From positions 1,274,001-1,338,000 of the forward strand of contig JADLSH010000388.1 of NCBI GenBank assembly GCA_016169945.1: DNA of 64,000 nucleotides, written 5' to 3'. The notes beneath the pieces are model-generated. The model saw only the letters and a program-made list of their open reading frames with translations. It was not told where the DNA came from and ran no database searches. Made by a program: the position numbers and the translations under genes. The DNA comes from Trachythela sp. YZ-2020 (Eukaryota; Cnidaria; Anthozoa; Malacalcyonacea; Clavulariidae). The stretch's first letter is position 1. Each line of letters starts with the position of its first letter. Shown here piece after piece: positions 36,890-47,732 of this stretch.

Positions 36890-37196
36890 GATATAAGAAT
36901 AACGTGTTGATCGTCTAAAAATAAATTTGTAGACATTTTATCTTTAAAATAAGTTCAACATATTTACAGTTGCATCTTCTGCTGTTGGATATTTTTTAGA
37001 CTTGTTGTTTAATTAAGACCTATATATATTCGTTGATTAATATCGATATATTGGGCAGTATATAGTTCATCACAATTTCCAATATATAATCTTACCGAAC
37101 ATGTTACTAAATAACTAGAGAATGCATACATATATATTAATATGGAGAGGAAATAATATATTTCTTAATTGTTTTCAATAAATATAAAATATTTAC

Positions 37197-37270
37197 CTTG
37201 CACAACTTCGGCTTTTGCAGAAAGGATCGTTTTTTGATGTGTCGTCTTCAAACATCTGCACTATACTGAA
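37197..37270 (-). promoter_or_regulatory. Probable 5'-UTR exon of copy B
   Basis: The segment ending GAAGTTGTGCAAG with donor gtaaat (minus strand, donor at 37196) matches the segment at 50158 upstream of copy D, which also ends in a donor (gtaatt). The match starts near CAGT(A/T)TA and contains no ATG-initiated domain sequence. The 5' limit is a guess. No TATA box is seen here, unlike copy D. Confidence 0.5.
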
Positions 37271-37545
37271 GGGTGACGTGGCTACATGCAGCCAGGTATG
37301 GCCGGTGTGTATCGAGTGAACGTAGGTGTTGCATAACCGAACTATTCACATATATTATGACTATTTGTGTATAACATACAATTCATTCATTTTTATGCCC
37401 TGTCATGTACTTGTGAGACGGATTGTCTTTTCGAGCAATTTGATGGGTTAATGCGCGCCAGATATTTTTGTATTATTTTTTAAACTACTGTTGTCAAAGA
37501 AGACGCGCTGTTAATTATTATGCAAATGAAATAATTGTTAGTATC

Positions 37546-37686
37546 TTTATTATTAGCATGACAAAATTACTGGATGCTGATTGGTTAGAGGAGTACAATT
37601 ATTTCATTAATTGTACGTACAATTACAATTATTTGATTTTCCCAAAACAAACAAACTAGCGGAAATTTTGTCATGCTAATAATAAA
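37546..37686. mobile_element. MITE with 22-bp perfect TIRs
   Basis: TTTATTATTAGCATGACAAA at 37546 onward is the reverse complement of 37665-37686. Confidence 0.75.
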
Positions 37687-38376
37687 CAAGTAATCATGTT
37701 GCTCGTACAATTAGGGATTAATAATTAAAATTAGGGATAAATATTATTAATTGTACTCGCCATCGCATGATAACCTATACTAAACAGGAGTTGCTAGAAG
37801 TGACACATCAAATCACATATAATTATGTACATAACAGGAAAATTTTGAAAATTGTGAAATTGCTTTCAAGTTCTTGGCTTTTAATGTAAATAAGCATCAT
37901 GCAAACAGGAAAAGCAATATAAACACCTTTTAAAGCCACGCAAATAAATCGAAATACCCAGACGAAATACTTGGCAAACCGTAGATCGGTATAAACATAA
38001 CAATCCTAATATTGATGTAATTTTTAATATCGCTGTAGCACCAGTTATTTTAATAAATTTTGTTTTTAGAATAGTTCATTTTCTATAATGTTATAAGGCT
38101 TTATAACAGCTGCAAATGTTTTGAATTTTATCCCAAGCTTTCCTTCGATGAATATTGTTAAATATTTTCATAAACATCTTGTATCGATTATTCGTCTTTC
38201 TACATTCGGTCAGAGGTTCACATAAATATATCCAAATAATCCATGCCGAGACATGTTGAATGTAGCTATATCAGTACATGTAGTTGCATGCGGGGTGCAT
38301 CGTCATACACCAAGTTAATCTTAGTTTTCAGTGGTAAAAGTGGTCAAACCAAGCGAGTGTTTTTCATTTACGAGAT

Positions 38377-38862
38377 ATTAGAGACCTTAAGATTGACGTT
38401 TACGGCAAACCACAAACCGCTGTGAAAGTTGATGTTTTTGCTGTTGTAATTCACCAGCTTTTACACAAATTTGGAAAGATATCAAACATTCGTACAACTT
38501 ACGAAATTGTGCACTAATCAATTAACAAAGTGTAGTCACCTTTGGCGTTCTCGGCAAACCAGGAAACTACATCTTGAGGTTCGAGGTTTACCGTTGTACG
38601 CCTACGAGTGCCTTTAGGCGTTCAAGCATGAAATTTATACGCCAAATGTAAACTTCAAACCTCAAGATGTAGTTTCCTGGTTTGGCGAGAACGCCAATGG
38701 TGATTAATCTTGTTTAATTGATTAGTGCACAATTTCGTAAGCTATACGGGTGTTTGATATCTTTCCAAATTTGTGTAAAAGCTGGTGAATTACAACAGCA
38801 AAAACCTCAACTTTCACAGCGGTTTGCGGTTTGCCGTAAACTTCAATCTTAAGGTCTCTAAT
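38377..38862. mobile_element. 486-bp fold-back element with two nested inverted repeats
   Basis: The outer arms 38377-38523 and about 38714-38862 are complementary over roughly 145 bp. A second pair, 38535-38592 and 38649-38703, is complementary inside them. The ends TTAGAGACCTTAAG resemble those at 43521 and 31403. The ORFs read through it are inverted-repeat shadows. Confidence 0.88.
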
Positions 38863-39261
38863 GGGCATTAATCCTCGTGCCATGAAAATGGCTTTTTTGA
38901 AGCGTTCTTGAAAAGTAGTATTGGTGAATGGTGAAATTCTATACATGGTGTCACAAAAATAATATATACCCCCAACCGTTCGCCTTCTAGAATCACATAA
39001 GATGGCGACACAAATGTTCCTGAGGAGAAGCGGAAGTAAAGAGCCTGACTTGCGAGGTTGTATTCTAACTTGTCCAATTATGCAAATTATGTGAAATATA
39101 ACCGAAAATGTGTTATGTCTTATGAAATCAAAATATTCAAATTGGTTAGTTTCGACACGGTTTATGATTTGATAGCTAAATCTTACAAATTCAATACTGT
39201 TCACGATCTGATTACGCAATCAACGGGTCTTTTCTACAAATATATTTTTAAGTTACAGTAA

Positions 39262-39372
39262 ATGATGAGGAGCAGCTGCGAAAAATGCAACTGTAGGCCA
39301 CCTGGCAGGAATCGAATCCGCGGCCTTGCCTATTCCGCTACAGCACTCTGCCAACTGAGCTACAGAGTGATG
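39262..39372 (-). mobile_element. tRNA-derived SINE, copy 2 (minus strand)
   Basis: The reverse strand reads TAGCTCAGTTGGCAGAGTGC and GGATTCGATTCCTGCCAGG, then TTGCATTTTTCGCA, the same body as copies at 28943 and 46332. Confidence 0.8.
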
Positions 39373-39430
39373 CCAATATTTGTTAATGACACTGGCGGAC
39401 AGGTCCGAAGTACTGGAGTTACAAATTAAC

Positions 39431-39607
39431 GTGGCCGGACGTTTGGCCGACAGACATTTGGCCGACAGACACTAGACCGACAGACGTTTGACCGACATGA
39501 CCTTTCACCGACAGACATTTAGCCGACAGGAAATTTGGCCGACAAGACATTTAGCCGACAGGACATTTGGCCGACAAGACATTAGGCCGACAGGCAATTC
39601 ACCGACA
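39431..39607. repeat. Minisatellite of roughly 15-17 bp units (GGCCGACAGACATTT)
   Basis: About eleven variant copies of GGCCGACAGACATTT, including GACAAGACATT and ACCGACAGACGTTTG forms. No spacers of CRISPR type. Confidence 0.88.
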
Positions 39608-40362
39608 ATGCGAAGATTAGCATCTTGAAACCTAAGATATGAGTGAAAACAAGATAAGAGGGATATTTCGAAAAATCATCATCAGACTAACTCCGATGTT
39701 GATGATGATGATTGATTTTATCATGGAATTCAGATGCTAATTCTCCTAGTTAGGAGAATATCAGCAATTTATGCTTAGTTACTTGGTTAATGAGCTGTCT
39801 TCGAGAGACCTTTGGGGGTACATGTGGTCACTCTTCCACCCTGGGTAGGCTGAACGGCGGGTCAGGAGCGCTATAGCACACACCCCCCAACCACCCCCCC
39901 CCCCCTGTGGTTTCTGCATGTCAAATGTTCTACTGAACGCAGGAAATGCTGTTTTAAAATTCAGCTTCTCAGAATTTTAAATTCAAAATTTAGAAATTTT
40001 GTCTACCCACCACACCGCATATCACCACCCTCCCCCTGACTCGTCTCCAGTCGCTCGGGATGAGCGAGCCAAATCAATCTTCCGTGACTGGATGAAAAAT
40101 ATACGATTACTCTGAAAACAACAGAATTCTAGAGTCCACCTTACTACAAGATTTAGTTAATAAATACAAAGTGATGTGTGTAATTTAATGAAGCTGCATG
40201 CGGCTTAAAACTGGCGTTCTTTCTCTATTATTCTACAATTTGAAGTACAAAGTCACATATACCATTCAGTCCTTGCAGATATACATACAGGTAATACCAA
40301 TGTATGATGAGAGTAAATAATTCTAGATTCATGTAATTTACGATGTTTTACTTAGCGTCATA

Positions 40363-42555
40363 TCACAAATAAGATCCAAACCAGAAATTTGTTGTTGAGT
40401 TAGGGGTAGCTGTGCATCGAAATGTGGTATCGTAACTGTAGTACGCACCAAAATAGACGTTTCCATTAGTAACTTGTATATCACAAGATGACGAACCTGA
40501 AATATGTGGAGTATACCTATATTGCCACGACCTCGCGGTACATTCTGAGCAAGACTGTCCATTCACACTAATATGAATAGCTTTCTTGCATTCGCCATAA
40601 AATTTACCCATCAGATCAAAATCTGTGAACACAGCTCGGACGTAATCAGTGTTGATGTCGACACCATATTGCGGAAAACTGCATGTAGCTCGCCAGTGGG
40701 TTGTCTTGTTCCTCAGGTCAGTCATTTGATTCAGACTCATTCGATAGTTGGACCAATTTGGAGTATATTCGTTTGCGGGGACGTCTAAATACATTGCTTT
40801 GTTTCCAAATGATACCAAAAAATCTCTGTTTGCTCTCGTGAAGGACATGATGATCCACACGGATCCCGGTTCAGATTCCATATCACAGTACACTGTGCGA
40901 GGTTTTTGTTGCCAATCAAGGATTATATAATCACCAGATCTTTTACTGCCATGTTTAAAATGATCAAGACAACTTATGTTTAAGAGAGGTCGTATTTCCT
41001 AAAAGGAAACATCAAGTAATTTGTATGCATATGAGAATCATAACTTTAGTTCTCGTCGGATGTTTAACGACCATGGCCGAATTGTTTACGACAACTTTTC
41101 TTGACATGCGGTAATATCTGACATCTTGTGGATATTTAGCAGGTGCAAAAATTTAATTATGTACGGGATGTGTTTAGCAAAGGTGCGTGTATGGCTAATC
41201 GATATCTGGATATGTCTTTGTATAGCTAAAAACAAATGAAAGATGAACTAAACTAAACTAAACTAAACTAAACTACTGTAATTGACTTCTATTTGCACCT
41301 TATAGTTCTATAAATCCTTAATTGCATGCTTTCCCTTTAATCGATCCTCTTCTCACTCTCGAAATTGTATTCAGAAAACTATATATATTGCAAGAATCGA
41401 ACCCCGGTTGCAGAAGTGACAATAGGGAACTTTACGAGTACAACTTTGAGCATGTATTAGCAGATATTTAACGGGGAAATGTTGTAGTCGTTCTCGTAGC
41501 CGTCGTCAAATCTAAAGTTCCCTAATAGGGAGCTTTAGCAGTGACTACGAGTACGACTACCAGTACAAGATTCGTCATTTTCGCGCCAAACGCCGTATGT
41601 TTGCATATACGCCGTCTCGCAAAAGTGCTTGGTATTCGTCTGGCTTTTGACTACGAGATTTATCAAAAATCTCGTACTCGTAGTCACTGCTAAAGCACCC
41701 TAATAATGTGGAAAAATAAAGAGACAAACGAGGTTGAGGTTGAAATTTGGTTTATGAAAAGGAAAAGATAGATACCTGTTCAGTTACATTTTCTTTCGTC
41801 TGTGTGTTTTCTGATTTGTACGATGCTCCAGGTATCTGATAAAAGGTGTATCTCCCATCTTTCAGGAACTCCAATGAATCTCTACCATCATTCTTGGTTT
41901 CATTATGTAATTCACAATTTTCTTCACCATCATTGACAGAAGTACGTTCAGCATAATTAAAAGATTTGCAAGTTTTTTCCTTGAAACAAAACAAGGCACA
42001 ATCCAGTGGTGTCCTCGCTGTTGAGCTTTTGAATGCGTTTCGCTGAGATCGAATACCTGGCAAATTTGATAGTGTTTGAGGACATGAAACTTGCAGTGAA
42101 ATGCACAAAAAGCAACTTTAACTAATTTTACTGACTGATTACTTTCGTTTAGCCAATATGGATTGCACTTAATTGAGGTCGCAAATATTGGTTGTTTAAA
42201 TTAAGAATGGGCAACTGCGTTGCAAATCCTGCGTTACTACATGTGTTTTTACAAACAAGTGTATATTTCATTTCTAGACATTACTACATTACAATATATC
42301 CGAAATATCATTAATATTGGATTAGAATGGAAGACAACTGCGCATTGCAGCCATTGAAAATCTGCTACCCACGAGTGAATACAAACATTGTAGGTCTGAA
42401 AATCATCTTCGATAACATTTTCTACATAATATACCTTTTTTGATTTGATAAAATACTCCTGAACCATCTCTATATGCTCTGACTTCTACATCTGTGACTA
42501 CGTTTATCGCCAAAATGATCCAGAATATTGCACGTTGAATGTTGTTGGAAATCAT
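40363..42555 (-). CDS. Secreted PAN plus fibrinogen-like protein, copy C (intact)
   Basis: Exons (minus order): 42435-42555, 41776-42056, 40363-40998, joined in phases 1 and 0 to 345 residues. Residues 1-25 or so form a signal peptide (MISNNIQRAIFWIILAINVV), followed by a short linker ending FYQIKKG. Residues 41-134 are a PAN/apple domain with Cys in LDCALFCFKEKTCKSFNYAE and NCELHNE. Residues 135-345 are the fibrinogen/COLFI-like domain: CLDHF, VYCDMESEPGSVW, HWRATCSFPQYG, DYVRAVFTDFDLM, CSEC, SCDI, FRCTATPNSTTNFWFGSYL. No membrane anchor. The domain mix suggests carbohydrate or protein binding outside the cell (matrix, mucus or immunity), but that is inference. The ancestral promoter seems to be missing: upstream homology to copy D ends at about 42870. 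Confidence 0.85.
41421..41526. repeat. Small element with AGGGAACTTTA...TAAAGTTCCCT ends
   Basis: Short inverted termini AATAGGGAACTTTA and TCTAAAGTTCCCTAAT. It lies in the second intron of copy C, directly before the next fold-back. Confidence 0.6.
41527..41703. mobile_element. Fold-back MITE, second copy of the 31403 family
   Basis: GGGAGCTTTAGCAGTGACTA to TAGTCACTGCTAAAGC. Much of the interior matches 31403-31633. It is intronic in copy C. Confidence 0.8.
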
Positions 42556-43082
42556 GGTATAAGAATAACGAGTTGGAATAGTTGATCGTCTACATGCATA
42601 AAAAGAAATTTGTATCTTTATAGTTTAACATATTTACAGTTACATCTTATACGCAGTTGAATATCTACTTTTTAGTTTTGTTATTTAAATCCATATGTAT
42701 AATATTGATTGATTGATATCTATATAATGCATAGACGGTAGTATCTACAGGCAGTATCTTCCAAGCCCCATTTTTATATATAGTTAGCCATGTTTTCAAG
42801 TGACGTAAACTGCGTATTTTTCAAATATCAGTGAACCCTAGGTCTAAAACAGGCCCGAAAAATGGCAACGTACCTTTAAAAGTGCACAAATTTAGTTATG
42901 TATGGGATGTGTTTTACAAAATATTTGTGCATGGCAAATCGATCTCTGGATATATATTTGTATGGATAAAGATAAAAGAAAGATGAAGCACAGTTAACTA
43001 CAGTAAATTAACTTCTATTTATACTAAATGGCTCTATAAGTTTTTAGCTGCTCTCTCTTAGAGGTCCAGTAAGATCCATCTA

Positions 43083-43300
43083 ATAGAGAGTTTAAGCTTC
43101 ACGTTTGAGGGCAACGGCAAACGGCAGAGTCGAATTTTCGCTTAACTTCTTCGCTCCTTATTTTCTTTCTTATCTCAGAAGAATCATCATATATTACAGT
43201 TTTAAATTTCACATTTTCTCTTTATTGCCTTATAACGTAAATTTTTTCTTCGCCTGGCGTTTGTCGTTTGACGTACGAACGCGAAGCTTAGACTCTCTAT
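43083..43300. mobile_element. MITE with ATAGAGAGTTTAAGCTTC ends
   Basis: 43083-43100 is complementary to 43283-43300 with one mismatch. Confidence 0.7.
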
Positions 43301-43520
43301 TAACGAGTTCGGTTACGTGCAGAGTTTTCTTGCGAGGATTATTTTCCCGCAGTTCAAATTCCGCGAAACCTGGCGCAAGTTCTAATACCGCAGAAGTTAA
43401 ATCCTTTCTTGCTATTGCTATATAGACATGGCTATTTTAAATATTTACACTAACGACTAAAGTTTTTACCTATAGCTACAATCTTGGATTTGAAACAGCT
43501 CGTCTTTGTACTTTGTTATT

Positions 43521-43890
43521 AGGGACCTTAAGATCTACGACGACGCGGCAGTCGACAACGCCATATAAATATGTGAATATAAAGAGACCGTGATTGAACA
43601 ACGTTCTTGTTTTAGCTCACAGCTTTTTGTTCATGACTTTTCAAACGTTTCAACTGCAGTTATCGACTACAATGCAGGCTGTAAAAACAAACGTGAAATG
43701 CAGCTATTCATCCTTCTGACTTGCCGTCGTCCTGAGGACGTAAAAATGCTCTAGTTGGCGTCGTGAACAAGACAGAGACGACGTCGAGAATTCTCTTGGG
43801 ACTACAAGTTTTTCCATTGCTTTATTACAAGCGAAAAACTTCATTGTTAGAAGGGCCGCGTCGTCGACGTTGGCGTTGTAGATCTTAAAG
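43521..43890. mobile_element. MITE with CCTTAAGATCTACGACG-type ends
   Basis: AGGGACCTTAAGATCTACGA at 43521 and the inverted GTTGTAGATCTTAAAG ending at 43890. GTCGTCG-rich subterminal motifs are also mirrored (CGACGCGG/CCGCGTCGTCG). Confidence 0.7.
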
Positions 43891-45574
43891 TGCACCTCAC
43901 CTCAAATTTTTTTTTTGGCTTTATCAAATCTTGGGATGATTTCTAGTATATCCGTGAAATTTTTTTTTTTTTTCAAATCGTTTCGATTTTTTATGGTTTT
44001 GAACTTAGCTTTCGATGGTCCTGGGCCGTCGTATTTCATACCCACAAAGAGCCTGGGTCTAGCCCATTTTCTGACGTCACGCAAGGTAGTAGTCGGCTAG
44101 TAGCTTGATCGGCTTGTATTTCAGTCGCTATTTCGGCTTTGTGCTGCCTGATCAATCGAAGTTTTTACTGTTTTTTTTTTTCTGGCCATGTCTAACCAAC
44201 CATGCAGGACTATGCACACAGGATATATATAATTGCTATATATAGAATCAGCTTTAGAAGAAAGATCAGCTTAATTAATATGCCTATATGCCATATCTGT
44301 AAGACTGTATTATTTAGTTCGAGTACGCTGAAAATCCAACTTTCGCACGCGTGTAGGCATCTAAAACTACAACTTGTTTACATGATATAGGTCAATATAT
44401 ATAATATACCAAAAATCGCCTTTTTCTGGGCCTTATTTGATATGATAGCATGATTATTGACTTTGATTATTGACTTCAGTATACGTAAAAAAGCAATCTT
44501 AGTACACACAGCACAATAATTGTGATATATTTTCGTCGAACATACATCGATTTTCGTGCACATTTTCGTCGTTTTTTCATCACATGAACTATATATACGT
44601 ATCATCGTATAAGCGTAGAATGAAAGCTCTGAGAAACGAAAACATTTTACGTACAGTTGTAGGTCTGATATAAGCTGATTTATTATGTTAGTATCACTTA
44701 TAACAATATTAATAAAATGAATATTACTCACAAGTCTTTCTCGCAAGCTAATCGCGGCGCATCGCGAAAAATAAATTTTAAAATATAAAGCTATTTTGTT
44801 GATAAACACATGTTTTATGCATGCATGGATAAAGCTGTAAGTTGTCGAACACGCTCATAGTTGTTTCTGTAGTTGTTACGGGCAAATAGATCGGTTGTAT
44901 ATCGGCAAATAGGATATTCCGTATCTTTAAACCGGTATCCGTTCTTTGGTAAAGCTGCTTGAAAGTCTTAAAAACATAAAAAAAAAACATAAAATTACAC
45001 ATGTTATATACATAATAATGTAATAGATACATATTGACAAATAAAGCCTTGTTTTATTGGGGATAGGCCAAGCTCGTTTTCTGCCCGGAGGTATTATTCT
45101 GGCAACAAAAAGTGTACGCAATTAAACACACTAAAACTTCTAAAAATACATAATCCTGGGAATTTTTTCGTGACAATTTTGTTGATGGCTATGCATGTAA
45201 GATGCATAGATCGAAATATCTATGAGAGATGTGATTTTAGATCTAAAAGAGCATAAGAATACATTTATATATGTAGGTCGCATTCTGAGGTATATTATAT
45301 CATGGGGTAGGAAAAGATATATATATTTGGAATTTGCATGACGGCACGATTTTTACGTTGACGAGTCTTGCTCGTGACGTCACGAAATTTACTCGTTCCA
45401 GACTCCTCGTAACGACGGCCAAGGACCACATCAAAAAAGTGCCACCAAAAATAAAAAAATGAAAAAATGAAACGAAATGACCAAAATGAATTAAAATTTT
45501 CACGGATACACTAGAAATGATGCCAAGATTTGATATAGCCAAAAACAATTTTTGGGGTGAGGTGCACTTTAAGC
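43884..45574. mobile_element. 1.7-kb element with roughly 75-bp TIRs
   Basis: Left end CTTAAAGTGCACCTCACC and right end GGTGAGGTGCACTTTAAG. Complementarity continues through CAAATCTTGG and TATCCGTGAAA motifs to about 43961 / 45498, with weaker mirrored TGACGTCACG blocks further in (44073, 45376). Non-coding: the ORFs inside are short and not transposase-like. Confidence 0.75.
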
Positions 45575-46331
45575 TCCCTATTCTCTTAGGACAGCTGCGG
45601 GTAGACTGCAGGTGGGTGCGGGGAGGTATAATGTGACAGATATCTCATTTTGATCGAGTGAATTTAAGTGTTTTCTTAACCTGATCGTGACAAGTGTGTT
45701 TTTGTACAAACAGACTCCAATATGAAATATAAGTAATCTCCCTTCACCTGTCTACCCAAGCGCTATATAAACGTATGATATATATTTTTCGTATATCACG
45801 AATTGTCTCACATGGACAGAAGAGTCAATGTCGACTAAAATAATATATCTTGGTAGTAAAAATCATCAAATTAGTCCAACAAATGCATAAGTATACAATA
45901 GTCAATACATGCATATCCATAATTCATGAAAATTAACGGGAAATGAAGTACCGGTCAATATACTCCGCTCTCTGCATTACTCTGGACTCGCATTTTCCGG
46001 AAGATCACGCTATGACGGAAGTGAATAAAACCAGAAGATCATTGGCTATGACATCAATACCGTTGGCATTTATAGAGTTTCAATTTAAATATTCGAGAAG
46101 TATTAACTTGCGTGAACTAATGCCGTATTTTTGATCAAGATTCAAGATCATTTTAAGTCTTTAGCGTTTTGAGTTTCGGGAAGACATTTACGTTAGCGAT
46201 AAAAACGTAAATATGACTAAAATTTTAACTTAAAACTACAAGATGTTGTTTTTTTCATATGCAGAAAAGAAAACATCTTGTAGTTTACCTTATCACAACC
46301 CGCAGTACCCGCATCTATATATATATATACA

Positions 46332-46465
46332 TGAACTTGCGGTTAACGCTTGGCAACTGGACTCTGTAGCTCAGTGGTCATAGCGCTGCACCGGAATCGC
46401 AGGACCGCAGGTTCGATTCCTGTCGGAGGACTTAGAGTTGCATTTTTCGCAGCCGTTCCCGTTCA
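46332..46465 (+). mobile_element. tRNA-derived SINE, copy 3
   Basis: GAACTTGCGGTTAACGCTTG, then CTCTGTAGCTCAGTGGTCAT (A box), GGTTCGATTCCTGTC (B box) and TTGCATTTTTCGCAGC. Same layout as the copy at 28943. Confidence 0.8.
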
Positions 46466-47732
46466 GGTCTAAAAATATTGTATATATTATTTCACTCGAA
46501 ATATCAACCACCTAAACCTTCTACCTAAAATTTTAACTGTCACAGTACTATATATTTTGCAATAGCATGTTTGAAACAGTCATGTTTTTATAGAATTTGT
46601 CTAATTTTGCATTTGGCGAATTTGACTAAAATGTTTCAGTGATGACTGATGTAAGTTTAGCGTTTATGATATCAACAAATACGAGGTGATTTTATAGAAT
46701 GATCGCAAAATACTGCATACATTTATGGATTGTACACTATAACTGAGTGTTTTTGAGGAATATGAAATTTGAAGTTATTAAAGAATTTGAAAGTAGATGA
46801 ACAGCACATTTCCGATATATGTTATTATATTATTTCGGGGCTGTTATATTTTGGATAATATTGATATATTTTCCATATAAACTCACACCACCATGAATAT
46901 CGGTCGTCGAATATGTAGGTTTAAAGACCGTTTATTGAAATATCTTTTATGAAGTAGTTAGAATACACGATTTCTGGATTGCACACCAAAAATTATGCCG
47001 ACGGCTACTCTATTACATATTGTAAGCCAATTTTTTGGTTGATGTTACATGAAGTTTACCATTTCAACGACAAATGTAAATATTAGTGGCAAGGTAAGAG
47101 GTAAAACAAGGTAAGAGGAATATTTCGAAAAATCATCATCAGATTAACTCCAATGTTGATGATTATGATTGACTTTTATCTTGGAATTCAGATGCTAATT
47201 CCCTAGTTAGAAGAATATCAGCAATTTATTCTTAGTTACTTAATGAGCTGTCTTCCAGAGACTTTTTAGGGTACATGTGGTCGCTCTTCCACCCTGGAAG
47301 GAGCGCTATAGCACACCCTCCCCCAGAATACCCTCAAAAATCTGTCAGATGTTCTACTGAACGCAGGAAATGCTGTTTCAAAATTCAGCTTCTCAGAATT
47401 TTAAATTCAAAACTATCATCACCCTCCCCCTGACTCGTCCGCAGTCGCTCATCCCGCGTTGAGCTAAATCAATCTTCCGTGACTGGATGAAAAATATACG
47501 ATTACTCTGAAAACAACAGAATTCTAGAGTCCACCTTACTACAAGATTTAGTTAATAAATACAAAGTGATGTGTGTAATTTAATGAAGCTGCATGCGGCT
47601 TAAAACTGGCGTTCTTTCTCTATTATTCTACAATTTGAAGTACAAAGTCACATATACCATTCCGTCCTTGCAGATATACATACAGGTAAAACCAATGTAT
47701 GATGAGAGTAAATAATTCTAGATTCATGTAAT

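Larger units (their letters stand above)
36890..40362. other. Spacer between copies B and C, repeat-rich
   Basis: Contains the 5'-UTR exon of B, an inverted-repeat element (37546-37686), a large fold-back (38377-38862), a SINE (39262-39372), a minisatellite (39431-39607) and, from about 39640, the 3' flank of copy C, which is duplicated beside copy D (47107 onward). No independent gene. Confidence 0.6.
42556..47732. other. Spacer between copies C and D
   Basis: 42556-42870 matches the upstream region of copy D. From about 42885 to 43080 the sequence instead matches intron 2 of the family (41140-41300). Then follow the elements 43083-43300, 43521-43890 and 43884-45574, the SINE at 46332-46465, AT-rich filler, and from 47107 the duplicated 3' flank of copy D. 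No independent gene. Confidence 0.6.

Noticed and set aside
38722..39219. 165-codon minus ORF
   Set aside because: Runs through one arm of the 38377-38862 fold-back; the same peptide appears inverted at 38243-38520, so it is a repeat artefact.
39431..39607. Possible CRISPR-like repeat array
   Set aside because: Units are contiguous 15-17 bp variants with no unique spacers, in animal DNA; it is a minisatellite.
43902..44100. Overlapping 60-codon ORFs on both strands
   Set aside because: They lie within the terminal inverted repeat of the 1.7-kb element and mirror the ORF at 45300-45548.
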